A program made the position numbers and the translations under genes. From positions 1,302,001 to 1,366,000 of the forward strand of contig NZ_VFOO01000001.1 in the NCBI RefSeq assembly GCF_006716115.1: a stretch of 64,000 nucleotides of DNA, written 5' to 3'. The DNA comes from Subtercola boreus. GTDB lineage: Bacteria > Actinomycetota > Actinomycetes > Actinomycetales > Microbacteriaceae. A model generated the notes under the pieces. It searched no databases and was not told where the DNA came from. It saw only the letters and a program-made list of their open reading frames with translations. Positions 50,107-57,811 of the stretch are shown one piece after another (within the stretch, counting starts at the first letter, position 1; each line of letters opens with the position of its first letter).

Positions 50107-51081
50107 ATGGACACAGCACAGGTGACACGGTTCGACACGGTCGGGTTCTGGGCGGCTCGCATCGTCGCCACTCTGGGCGCGCTGGCCGTGGTCTGGGCGG
50201 CGGTGGCCACCGGCGCGATGCTCGTGCACGGGCATCCGGCCTACCTCGTGCTGCTCGTGGGGTCGTTCGTGACCTGCGCCGTGGTCGCCACCCGGGCCTG
50301 GCTGGCGCGAACGGTGCGACGGCGTCGCTTCAAGGTCGGACGCGGCATCCTGCTCGTCGTCGGGGTCGGCATCGTCGCCGGCACGGTCTGGCTGGTGCCG
50401 TCGTCTGCGGTTGAGCCTGCCCTTGCGGCGATGGACTCCAACGCCGCCGTCACGGTGAGCGAGACCCCGACCGAGATCGTCTTCACCCCGACCGGCAGCA
50501 CTGCGGGCCCGACCAGCTCGACGGGCGTGTTCTTTCAGCCGGGAGCGCGAGTGGATGCCCGGGCCTACGCCGCGCTGCTCCGACCCCTCGCGGAGGCCGG
50601 CCACATCGTCGTCATCACCAAGCAGCCGCTCGGTATCGCGTTCCTCGCGACCGGAGCGTTCGCCGCAGACCGCGACGCCTTCGCCTCCGTCACGCACTGG
50701 ATCGTCGGCGGGCACTCGCTCGGCGGCACCGTGGCCGCTCTGGATGCCGCGGCCCACGACACCGACACCACGGAACCGGTCGCGGGGTTGCTGCTCTATG
50801 CCTCCTATCCGGCGGGCGACAGCTCGGACCTCGTGGCGCAGGTGCTCTCGGTGTCAGGATCGCTCGACGGACTCGCGACGCCCGAGAAGATCCGGGCATC
50901 CAGAGCCGACCTGCCGACCGGAGCCACGTTTGTCGAGATCTCGGGCGGCGTGCACGCGTTCTTCGGTGACTACGGCCCGCAGGCCGGCGACGGGCAGCCG
51001 GCGATCTCGCACGATGACGCTCGCGCAGAGATCGTCGCTGCCACACTCTCGTTCGTCGATTCGGTCTCTGCGACGCCCTGA
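50107..51081 (+). CDS. Membrane-anchored alpha/beta hydrolase
   Basis: 324 residues. Three N-terminal hydrophobic segments (about 18-38, 45-60, 76-95) place the catalytic domain outside the membrane. The hydrolase part: VFFQPGARVDARAYAALLRPLAEAGHIVVITKQPLGIAF, nucleophile elbow HWIVGGHSLGGTVAAL, LLLYASYPAGD, and VEISGGVHAFFGDYG with the catalytic-type His. This is the dienelactone-hydrolase-like group found in many Gram-positives, substrate unknown. Convergent with the SDR at 51092. Confidence 0.82.
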   Translation: MDTAQVTRFDTVGFWAARIVATLGALAVVWAAVATGAMLVHGHPAYLVLLVGSFVTCAVVATRAWLARTVRRRRFKVGRGILLVVGVGIVAGTVWLVPSSAVEPALAAMDSNAAVTVSETPTEIVFTPTGSTAGPTSSTGVFFQPGARVDARAYAALLRPLAEAGHIVVITKQPLGIAFLATGAFAADRDAFASVTHWIVGGHSLGGTVAALDAAAHDTDTTEPVAGLLLYASYPAGDSSDLVAQVLSVSGSLDGLATPEKIRASRADLPTGATFVEISGGVHAFFGDYGPQAGDGQPAISHDDARAEIVAATLSFVDSVSATP

Positions 51082-51091
51082 GTGTGCGATC

Positions 51092-51883
51092 TCACGTCGT
51101 GCTGGTGAGCACACCGCCGTCCGCCCGCAGCGCGGCACCGTTCGTCGCAGACGACCGGGGGCTCGCGAGGTAGAGCACGAGGTCGGCGATCTCGGCCGGT
51201 TCGATGAACCGCTGCAGGAGCGACGTTCGGTTGCCCGCGCTGATGGCGGCCTTCAGCTGCCCTGCGGGCATCCCCTGCGCCTCGGCGAGCCGCTCGACGA
51301 CACGGCTGACCCCGTCGGAGTAGGTCGGCCCGCCCAGCACCGTGTTCACCGTCACGGCGGTGCCTGCGGTGAGCTTCGCCAGCCCGTTGCTGAGGGCGAG
51401 CTGGGCGGCCTTCGTCACGCCGTAGTGCAGCATGTCCGCCGGGACGTTCACCGCCGACTCTGTGCCGATGAAGATGATGCGGCCCGAGTTCCGGGTGAGC
51501 ATCCCGCCCAGCACCTGCCGGGACAACCGCACGCCGCTCATCAGGTTGACCTCGATGTAGCGGTACCAGTCCTCATCGGAGATGCTGTCGAACGGCGCGA
51601 CATCGAACAGGCCGACATTGTTCACGAGCACATCGATGTCGCCGAGGGACGCGAGGAGTCGTTCCACGTCGCCCGGGCGTTCGAGGTCGGCGGCGATCCC
51701 GGCGACCGAGGTGCCGGGGAACTCTGTGGCCAGTTCCTCCACGGTCGCCTGCACGGTGCTCTCCGTGCGCCCGTTGACGATCACCGACGCCCCCTCGCCG
51801 AGCAGGGCCCTCGCGACAGCGCGTCCGATCCCCTGCGTCGAACCGCTCACGAAGCAGCGTCTGCCGGCCAGCTGCAGATCCAT
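51092..51883 (-). CDS. Short-chain dehydrogenase/reductase
   Basis: 263 residues. Cofactor motif VSGSTQGIGRAVARAL, VNGR suggesting NADP preference, NNVGLFDVAPF (NNAG variant), and YGVTKAAQLALSNGLAKL with the catalytic Tyr-x-x-x-Lys; the catalytic Ser lies in IFIGTESAVNVP. C-terminal NGAALRADGG is usual. Divergent from a MarR-family gene with three operator-like repeats between, so its expression is probably induced by the regulator's ligand. Substrate unknown. Confidence 0.87.
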   Translation of the reverse strand: MDLQLAGRRCFVSGSTQGIGRAVARALLGEGASVIVNGRTESTVQATVEELATEFPGTSVAGIAADLERPGDVERLLASLGDIDVLVNNVGLFDVAPFDSISDEDWYRYIEVNLMSGVRLSRQVLGGMLTRNSGRIIFIGTESAVNVPADMLHYGVTKAAQLALSNGLAKLTAGTAVTVNTVLGGPTYSDGVSRVVERLAEAQGMPAGQLKAAISAGNRTSLLQRFIEPAEIADLVLYLASPRSSATNGAALRADGGVLTSTT

Positions 51884-51895
51884 TGTTCTCCCGTC

Positions 51896-51912
51896 ATTCG
51901 CTCAGTCAAGTG
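51896..51912. promoter_or_regulatory. MarR operator-like site 1
   Basis: ATTCGCTCAGTCAAGTG: matches the right half and centre (GCTCAGTCAAGT) of the palindrome ACTTG-CTCAGT-CAAGT seen intact at site 3. It overlaps the leader of the SDR gene. Confidence 0.6.
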
Positions 51913-51919
51913 CGTTTTC

Positions 51920-51936
51920 ACTTGCTCAGTCACATG
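51920..51936. promoter_or_regulatory. MarR operator-like site 2
   Basis: ACTTGCTCAGTCACATG: left arm and centre identical to site 3, right arm diverged by one inserted base. Confidence 0.6.
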
Positions 51937-51952
51937 AAAGCTACCCTCTCTT

Positions 51953-51968
51953 ACTTGCTCAGTCAAGT
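51953..51968. promoter_or_regulatory. MarR operator-like site 3
   Basis: ACTTGCTCAGTCAAGT: 5-bp arms ACTTG/CAAGT around CTCAGT. It lies just upstream of the TACACT hexamer of the regulator gene, suited to autorepression. Confidence 0.65.
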
Positions 51969-51978
51969 CAACCTCCCC

Positions 51979-51990
51979 TACACTCGAGGC
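51979..51990 (+). promoter_or_regulatory. -10 element placed for leaderless mRNA of the MarR gene
   Basis: TACACT (51979-51984), spacer CGAGGC, ATG 51991. Confidence 0.5.
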
Positions 51991-52488
51991 ATGGCCGACG
52001 ACACAAACTCCGGATCTCTCAGCGGCGACGAATTGGAGACCTGGGCCTCCCTGGCGACCGTGCTGGAGTGGCTGCCTGCAGCCCTCGACGCGCAACTGCT
52101 GCGTGAGGCGGGGATCACGCACTTCGAGTACGGGATCCTCTTCGCGCTCGGGAACGCCCCCGACGATACCCTGCGGATGAGCGTGCTCGCGAGCTACGCG
52201 AACAGCACCCTCTCCCGGCTGTCCCGCGCCGTGCTCCGCCTGGAGGGTCGCGGCTGGGTGACGCGCCGGCCCGACCCGGCCGACGGTCGCTTCACTCTCG
52301 CGACGCTGACGGCGGATGGCCGGCGGAAGTGTCGCGAGGCGACCCCCGGCCACGTCGACACGGTCAACCGCTTGGTTCTGGACGCCCTCACAGCGACACA
52401 GCAGAAGCAGCTCCGCGCGATCAATCGCAGCATCCTCCGCGCCATCCGCGCCGACGAAGGATGGCAGCCGCCCCGGGGCGACCGCTGA
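51991..52488 (+). CDS. MarR-family transcriptional regulator
   Basis: 165 residues. Winged helix-turn-helix: GITHFEYGILFALGNAPDDTLRMSVLASYANSTLSRLSRAVLRLEGRGWVTRRPDPADGRFTLATLTADGRRK, where the DPADGR wing tip is the family signature. N- and C-terminal helices form the dimer. Its own promoter and that of the divergent SDR contain three copies of a CTCAGTCA-centred inverted repeat, the obvious binding sites. A phenolic or electrophile ligand is typical but not proven. Five bases separate its stop from that of arsC. Confidence 0.92.
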   Translation: MADDTNSGSLSGDELETWASLATVLEWLPAALDAQLLREAGITHFEYGILFALGNAPDDTLRMSVLASYANSTLSRLSRAVLRLEGRGWVTRRPDPADGRFTLATLTADGRRKCREATPGHVDTVNRLVLDALTATQQKQLRAINRSILRAIRADEGWQPPRGDR

Positions 52489-52492
52489 CCCC

Positions 52493-52900
52493 TCAGAGGC
52501 GGAGTCTGAGCTCCTCCACACGGGCGCGGATGTCGTCGCGCACCAGGCGCATCCGTTCCATGCCGGCGATGCCGCGTTCGGAGGGCTCGTCGGTGATCCA
52601 CCGCTCGAAGCGCGTGCCGGGAACAGGCTCGACCTGCGCCTCCGCACCGAGCACAACGACGACATCGGCCCACCCCAGCATTGCGTCCGTGAGGGCTTTC
52701 GGATGCTCGTCTCCGACCCCGACGCCGACCTCCGTCAGGGACTCGACCGACTGGACGTTCAACGCCGGTCCCGGATGGGTTCCGGCCGACAGAACTTCAA
52801 CGGCGTCGCCCGCCAGGTCGCGCATCAGGGCGGCGGCGAGCTGCGACTTGCCCGCATTCTTCTGGCAGACGAACACGACCCGCGGACTGCTGACGGACAT
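52493..52900 (-). CDS. arsC: Arsenate reductase, low-molecular-weight phosphatase family
   Basis: 135 residues, ATG 52900. The phosphatase loop is VFVCQKNAGKSQLAAALM with nucleophile Cys12 and the C-x-x-N-x-G-K-S pattern seen in the actinobacterial mycothiol/mycoredoxin-dependent arsenate reductases; LSAGTHPG and a C-terminal DD-IR region follow. Reduces arsenate to arsenite. No arsR, acr3 or arsB gene is next to it, so either the efflux partner is elsewhere or the enzyme serves another phosphatase role. Confidence 0.82.
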   Translation of the reverse strand: MSVSSPRVVFVCQKNAGKSQLAAALMRDLAGDAVEVLSAGTHPGPALNVQSVESLTEVGVGVGDEHPKALTDAMLGWADVVVVLGAEAQVEPVPGTRFERWITDEPSERGIAGMERMRLVRDDIRARVEELRLRL

Positions 52901-53081
52901 CGAAGGGACCCTCTCTCGTTCTCGTTCGCAGGGGCGATGCAATATCGACCCGAGCGCAAAACTAGCAGGAGCCGAGGCCAGCGGTCACGACCAACCTTCG
53001 ATGTGGTCTGGCGTTTCTTGGCGCGCTCATTCCGGTGTTTCCGTCTGGCGCGCTCAGTCTGGGGTGGCCAGTCTGGGGCGG

Positions 53082-54575
53082 TCAGAAGGGTGCGGGTGTG
53101 CCGAGTCCGTTGTCGAATCGGACTTCGGGTGGGGCGAGGGGTGTGGGGTCGACGGTGTATTGGTGGCCGGCGGGTGAGGTCCAGGTGATGGTGCCGTCGG
53201 GGGTTTGTTGGATGTTCCATTCGGTGTGGTGTTTGACTTTGTGGTGGCTGCTGCAGAGGGGGCTGAGGTTGCGAAGGTCTGTGGTGCCTTGGTTGTTCCA
53301 GGGGATGGTGTGGTCGAGGTCCGCGGTCGCTGATGTTTCGGGGCAGTGGGGGAAGGTGCAGTGGGTGTGGGTGAGGCGGATGAGTTCGTCGAGGTCAGCG
53401 GGGGGTTTGTATTTCTGTCGTCCGTAGCCGAGGGCGCAGCCGGTGGCGGGGTCGGTGAGCACGCGGGTGAAGCTGGGTGCGTTGCGGGTGAGGTGGAGGG
53501 CGGTGAGCTGGTCGATGGGTCCGTAGCCTTCGAGGTTCGCCCACCCGTGCCCGCCGGTCAGGTCGCCGGGGGTATCGGTGCTGGTGGGGTCAATGCCGGT
53601 GGGGTCAGTGCTGGTGGCCCGACTGCCGGCCTTGGTGCTGGTGCTGGTGCTGGTGCTGCTGGGGCTGGTGGTGCTGCTCGCCCGGGGGCTGGTGTGGGTG
53701 TCGGTGGGTGGGTTGTGGTGGAGGAGGGTGAGGGCGGGGACGGTGACGTGGATGCGGGCGCGGATGCCGGGGGTGGTGCCGGGGGTGGTGGGTTCGGCGT
53801 TGAGGAGGAGGTCGGTGAGGGTGTCGACGCGGAGGTGGGTGAGGGATCTCGGGTCGCCGGATTGTTTGGTGGAGCGGGCGAGGTCGGTGGCGCGGTTGTG
53901 GATCGCGACGGCTTCGACGGCGGGGATGTAGAGGGTGAGGTAGGCCATGCCGTCGGTGGCGGGGTCAAGGTCCAGGCGTCGCCGGTTGGCGGCGTCGAGG
54001 TGGCGTTGCACGGCGGTCGTGGGTTGCGCGGTTTCGGTGGCGGCCCTTGCGAGCGTGTCGAGGCGTTGCACGGTGACTGTCCGGGCGTGCGGGAGCAGGG
54101 CGTGTTCGTACGCCGGGAACGAGGCGACAGGCAACGTGTGGCTGTGGTGCACGATCTTCTCGGCGTGCCGGTACGAGATCGCACCGGACTGGAGGGCTGC
54201 CCGGGTGGCGGTGAACGGGCCGGCCAACCCTTCGCTGGTGTGCAGGAGGCGTCGGGTGTCGTTCTCTGACAGGTGCAGGGCGACGGCGAGTTCGGTGATG
54301 ATCTGCCGTTCCACGACCATCTCGGAGGACCATTGCGGGCCGCCGGTGAACGAATCGACCGTATGCAGCGCGGTCCCCGCTTGGCGGGCCTCCTCGATCA
54401 GGTCGGCGAGGTGGGCGTGGGCGGCAGCGACGGCTTTGTGCTGCGCGATGACAGCGGACACCGCGGCCGCGAAACGTTCACGCTTCGACGGAACCGGTAC
54501 CACCAACGAGGCGGGCGCGGTCGGCGTTGGTGCCGCCGCTTCCGGCCGATCGATGGTGAGGGATTCTCGCGTCAT
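53082..54575 (-). CDS. DUF222 and HNH endonuclease domain protein
   Basis: 497 residues. Residues ~30-300 are DUF222 (AVIAQHKAVAAAHAHLADLI, ITELAVALHLSENDTRRLLHTSE, AISYRHAEKIVHHSHTLP, DGMAYLTLYIPAVEAVAI). A Ser/Thr-rich low-complexity insert (~300-345, repeats of ST and STD) precedes the C-terminal HNH domain: CTFPHCPETSATADLDHTIPW, LSPLCSSHHKVKHH and NIQQTPDGTITWTSPAGHQY. Such genes are multicopy in actinobacteria and include intron-like mobile families, with no agreed function. Base use is odd: coding strand unusually rich in ACC/CAC/CCA, giving GT-rich plus strand unlike neighbours. Confidence 0.88.
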   Translation of the reverse strand: MTRESLTIDRPEAAAPTPTAPASLVVPVPSKRERFAAAVSAVIAQHKAVAAAHAHLADLIEEARQAGTALHTVDSFTGGPQWSSEMVVERQIITELAVALHLSENDTRRLLHTSEGLAGPFTATRAALQSGAISYRHAEKIVHHSHTLPVASFPAYEHALLPHARTVTVQRLDTLARAATETAQPTTAVQRHLDAANRRRLDLDPATDGMAYLTLYIPAVEAVAIHNRATDLARSTKQSGDPRSLTHLRVDTLTDLLLNAEPTTPGTTPGIRARIHVTVPALTLLHHNPPTDTHTSPRASSTTSPSSTSTSTSTKAGSRATSTDPTGIDPTSTDTPGDLTGGHGWANLEGYGPIDQLTALHLTRNAPSFTRVLTDPATGCALGYGRQKYKPPADLDELIRLTHTHCTFPHCPETSATADLDHTIPWNNQGTTDLRNLSPLCSSHHKVKHHTEWNIQQTPDGTITWTSPAGHQYTVDPTPLAPPEVRFDNGLGTPAPF

Positions 54576-54721
54576 GGGTCAAGCCAACCACGATCCACCG
54601 ACGACCGCAGCCGAAAACCAGAACTGGTGGAGAACTCGCGAAACACGCCACCTGTGGAGGAGAAGATGCCGCGGCCGAGATGGTGCGGCGGCGGCGCGGG
54701 GAGGTGGCAGGTGGCGGCGAG

Positions 54722-54853
54722 GGCGGCTTGCGGCAGCGAAGGCGGCATGCGGCAGCGAAGGCGGCATGCGGCAGCGAAGGCGGCATGCGGCAGCGAAGGC
54801 GGCATGCGGCAGCGAAGGCGGCATGCGGCAGCGAAGGCGGCATCGGTAGCGAA
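54722..54853. repeat. 19-bp minisatellite, seven units
   Basis: Unit GGCGGCATGCGGCAGCGAA. Units 2-6 (54741-54835) are perfect; the first (54722-54740) has TT for AT and the last (54836-54853) is 18 bp with changes, so the edges are older than the centre. Unit length is not a multiple of three and no gene uses it. Confidence 0.95.
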
Positions 54854-54946
54854 GGCGGCGGGCGGCGAGAGGCGGCGCACGCCAGGCAGGCCACCGCGCC
54901 GCACCGCCCAGCAGGAACCCTGCACGACCGCACCCCGCGCCGGCGT

Positions 54947-54959
54947 TAGAGTTGCGCCT
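54947..54959 (+). promoter_or_regulatory. -10 element before the sensor kinase, near-leaderless
   Basis: TAGAGT (54947-54952), seven-base spacer TGCGCCT, GTG 54960. No ribosome-binding site. Confidence 0.45.
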
Positions 54960-56210
54960 GTGTGGACCTGGTTCGAGACGCGCCCCCGGCTGGCGGATGC
55001 AGCGATCGCCGCCGCGGCGTTCGTGCTGCTTGGCGCGGCCGATTTCGTGCGGGACGGAGCGGGCGGCACACTCATCGACATCGTGTTGGCGCTCTCGCTC
55101 GCTTTCTGGCGGCGACTACCCGGCCTCGGCCTTGCGATCGCCTGGGTCGGAGCCCTCGTGCAGGTCGCCACGGTCGACGGGCTGCTCGTCGGTGACATCC
55201 TGATCCTCGCCGCGGTGTTCGCGACAGGGCTCGCAGAGAGCCGCGCCGTGCGCTGGGCGGGGCTCGCCTCGAGCGTGGTGGGCGGCGGCATCGCCGGCGC
55301 CCGCCTCATCCTGTTCGCGCCGGCGACCGGGGACGGCGCGCTGGTACCCGTCGATCCGTTCTACCGTGGCGTCTACTTCGGGGTGGTCAGCGGAGTGGTC
55401 GCCGCTGCTCTGTCCCTGTTCTGGGCGCTCGGCGTGCTGGTGCGGAACCGCCGGGCCGCGGTCATCCTGCGGAGCGAACGCGACCGGGACCGCATCGTGG
55501 CCGAGGCCCGCCTCACGCAGGAACGCGAGCGGGCGCTGCTCAGCCGCGAGATGCACGACCTCGTCGGGCATGCGCTGGCTGTGGTCATCGCGCAGTCCGA
55601 CGGGGCACGCTACGCGAAGGCGACCGACCCCGCCGCCGAGACGACCGCCCTCGAGACGATCAACCGCACGGCCCGCTCCGCGCTCGACGATGTGCGCGAA
55701 CTGCTGAGCGTACTGCGGGAGCCGGGCGACGGCAGCGCCAGCGGCAGCGGCAGCACAGTCGACCTCGACCTCCTCGTGCGCTCGGTGCGCGAGGCGGGCC
55801 TCGACGTGGTCGTCTCCGAGACGGGCATCCGGATGCCGCTGACCGCCGCCCACGACCTGGCGATGTTCCGCGTGCTGCAGGAATCGCTGACCAACGCCAT
55901 CCGCCACGGCGGACGAGGCACCTCGGCAATCGTCAGCGTCGACTGGGGCACCGACGACGTGCGCTTCGGGGTCACGACGGTCGAAACCGGCGACCGGGTT
56001 CAGGATGCCCGGGTTCCGGACGTCCGAGTACAGGATGTCTGGGTACCGGATGCCCGGGCGGGAGCCGCACCCGGCCAGGGGCTGATCGGCATGCGGGAGC
56101 GGATGCGGCTGCTGAACGGCAGCGTCGAGACAGGCCCGCGCACCGACGGCTCCTCCGGCTTCCGGGTCGCGGCGCGTCTCCCGTACCGGGCACCGGAGGT
56201 GCAACGATGA
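54960..56210 (+). CDS. Sensor histidine kinase (NarL/DesK-type, HPK7)
   Basis: 416 residues. Five or so N-terminal helices (about 12-165) with no large external domain, then a coiled linker and the HisKA_3 dimerisation helix: LLSREMHDLVGHALAVVIAQ with phospho-acceptor His199, SALDDVRELLSVLRE, and the ATPase domain with FRVLQESLTNAIRHGG (N box) and GLIGMRERMRLLNG (G box). Between them the usual DxGxG is absent and a repeat-derived insert (RVQDARVPD-VRVQDVWVPD) occupies the ATP-lid region. It overlaps its response regulator by four bases. Likely senses envelope stress and controls the ABC exporter that follows. Confidence 0.9.
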   Translation: MWTWFETRPRLADAAIAAAAFVLLGAADFVRDGAGGTLIDIVLALSLAFWRRLPGLGLAIAWVGALVQVATVDGLLVGDILILAAVFATGLAESRAVRWAGLASSVVGGGIAGARLILFAPATGDGALVPVDPFYRGVYFGVVSGVVAAALSLFWALGVLVRNRRAAVILRSERDRDRIVAEARLTQERERALLSREMHDLVGHALAVVIAQSDGARYAKATDPAAETTALETINRTARSALDDVRELLSVLREPGDGSASGSGSTVDLDLLVRSVREAGLDVVVSETGIRMPLTAAHDLAMFRVLQESLTNAIRHGGRGTSAIVSVDWGTDDVRFGVTTVETGDRVQDARVPDVRVQDVWVPDARAGAAPGQGLIGMRERMRLLNGSVETGPRTDGSSGFRVAARLPYRAPEVQR

Positions 56211-56923
56211 GCGCAGGAATGAGCGCAGGAACAGGCGCAGGAACGAACGCGGAAGCGAGCCGGAGGATCCGTGTCGGGCTCGCCGACGACCAGCCGCTCT
56301 TCCGGTCGGGCATCGCCATGATCGTGAACTCGCAGCCCGACCTCTGTGTCGAATGGGAGGCCGCCGACGGCCTCGAAGCGGTCGACCTGATCGCGAGCCA
56401 TCCGGTCGACGTCGTACTGATGGACCTCGAGATGCCGAGGCTCGGCGGCATCGAGGCGATCAGCCGCGCAATCGGCAGCGCGAACAGCAGCACAGCACCG
56501 CCCCGGTTCATCGTGCTGACGACGTTTGACCTCGACGACAAGACGTTCCGGGCGATCGAGGCCGGTGCCAGCGGGTTCCTGCTGAAGTCGACGGATCCCG
56601 AGTTCCTGCTCGCCGCGATCCGCACGGTGAACGCGGGGAACGCCGTCATCGCCCCGAGCGCGACCGCCGGCCTGATCCGGCGTTTCGCGGCCCCCCGCGA
56701 CGAGAGCTCCCGAAGCTCCCTCGACGCCCTGACCCCCCGGGAGCACGACCTCTTCGATCTGGTGGCCACAGGTCTCAGCAACGCGGAGATCGCCCGGAAG
56801 CTGCAGCTCAGCGATGCGACCGTCAAGACGCACGTCAGCCGGATCCTCACGAAGCTCGAGCTCCGCGACCGAGTGCAGCTGGTGATCTTCGCCTACCGGA
56901 ACGGCCTCATCGACCGCGAGTGA
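56207..56923 (+). CDS. LuxR/NarL-family response regulator
   Basis: 238 residues. After a repetitive head (MSAGMSAGTGAGT), the receiver domain reads RIRVGLADDQPLFRSGIAMIV, VVLMDLEMPRLGG with phospho-acceptor Asp73, FIVLTTFDLDD and FLLKSTDPEF (conserved Lys). The C-terminal LuxR helix-turn-helix is LDALTPREHDLFDLVATGLSNAEIARKLQLSDATVKTHVSRILTKLEL. ATG 56207 overlaps the kinase stop; an internal start near residue 20 is possible. Followed after 132 bases by the MacB-like transporter genes, its probable targets. Confidence 0.93.
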   Translation: MSAGMSAGTGAGTNAEASRRIRVGLADDQPLFRSGIAMIVNSQPDLCVEWEAADGLEAVDLIASHPVDVVLMDLEMPRLGGIEAISRAIGSANSSTAPPRFIVLTTFDLDDKTFRAIEAGASGFLLKSTDPEFLLAAIRTVNAGNAVIAPSATAGLIRRFAAPRDESSRSSLDALTPREHDLFDLVATGLSNAEIARKLQLSDATVKTHVSRILTKLELRDRVQLVIFAYRNGLIDRE

Positions 56924-57020
56924 GTGAAGTGGAGACATCCAGACGCCCGACTCGCTCGTCATCACAGCGATGTAGTCGAAGATCGCCAGCTGTGCTGACG
57001 CGCATCCAGAGCCGTGTTCC

Positions 57021-57026
57021 TAGCGT
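57021..57026 (+). promoter_or_regulatory. Likely -10 element of the MacB-like operon
   Basis: TAGCGT 30 bases before ATG 57056, leaving a short leader with AGGAG (57043-57047). The region just upstream is where the response regulator would bind. Confidence 0.45.
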
Positions 57027-57055
57027 GGGGAGTACCCACGAACAGGAGCCTCCCG

Positions 57056-57811
57056 ATGAGCGAACCCACCCCGACGGTCGCGGCCCGCGCCACAGGCGTC
57101 AGCAAGGTCTACGGCTCCGGCGACAGCGCCACCACCGCCCTCGATGCGATCGACCTCGAGATCGCCGCCGGCTCCCTCACCGCGATCATGGGCCCGAGCG
57201 GATCGGGTAAGTCGACGCTGATGCACGTCTTCGCGGGGCTCGACTCCGCCACCCGGGGCCGCGTCACGATCGGCGAGACCGACATCACCCACCTCGATGA
57301 CACCGCACTCACACTGCTCCGCCGCCGGAGCCTCGGCTTCGTGTTCCAGGCGTTCAATCTCGTGCCGACCCTCTCCGTGCTCGGCAACGTCACCCTCCCG
57401 TTCGAACTCGACGGCCGGCGGCCCGATGCCGCGGAGCTGGCCTGGATCCGGGAGTTGCTCGGCCGGCTCGGAATCGGGATGCTCGAGACCCGCCGACCCC
57501 ACGAGCTCTCCGGCGGGCAGCAGCAGCGCGTCGCGATCGCGCGGGCCATCGCGATGCGCCCCCAGCTGGTCTTCGCCGACGAACCGACCGGAAACCTCGA
57601 CTCCCGTTCCAGCCGCGAGGTGCTCGGGCTGCTGCGGGACCTGACCCGCGAGTACCGGCAGACCGTGGTGCTGGTGACGCACGATCCGGTCGCTGCGTCG
57701 CACGCCGACCGCGTGGTCTTCATCGCCGACGGCCGGGTCGCCCGCGACGTGGGAGCGAGTTCGCCGAAGGAGCTCTCCGACATCATCCTGAGCCTCGAGG
57801 TGGCCGCGTGA
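57056..57811 (+). CDS. ABC transporter ATP-binding protein, MacB/LolD type
   Basis: 251 residues. ATG 57056 has AGGAG at eight-base spacing. Walker [13 protein letters not shown] at ~45-56, Q-loop FQAFNLVPTLSVLGNVTLPF, signature [20 protein letters not shown], Walker B LVFADEPTGNLDSRS, and switch His in VTHDPVAASHADRVVF. The TGNLD form marks the MacB/LolD/FtsE group of mechanotransmission exporters. Overlaps the permease start by four bases (GTGA). Confidence 0.93.
   Translation: MSEPTPTVAARATGVSKVYGSGDSATTALDAIDLEIAAGSLTAIMGPSGSGKSTLMHVFAGLDSATRGRVTIGETDITHLDDTALTLLRRRSLGFVFQAFNLVPTLSVLGNVTLPFELDGRRPDAAELAWIRELLGRLGIGMLETRRPHELSGGQQQRVAIARAIAMRPQLVFADEPTGNLDSRSSREVLGLLRDLTREYRQTVVLVTHDPVAASHADRVVFIADGRVARDVGASSPKELSDIILSLEVAA

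Larger units (their letters stand above)
54576..54959. other. Gene-free region holding a minisatellite
   Basis: 384 bases between the DUF222 start and the sensor kinase. About a third is the 19-bp tandem array (54722-54853). The rest is G/C-rich without clear structure apart from the TAGAGT promoter at 54947. Frames through the array are artefacts because a 19-bp unit is open in every phase. Confidence 0.7.

Noticed and set aside
52901-53081. Small gene between arsC and the DUF222 gene
   Set aside because: Only short frames; the spacer holds direct repeats (GGCGCGCTCA, CAGTCTGGGG) and likely arsC promoter DNA.
54722-54853. Minisatellite considered as a CRISPR array
   Set aside because: Units are contiguous with no spacers and no cas genes occur.
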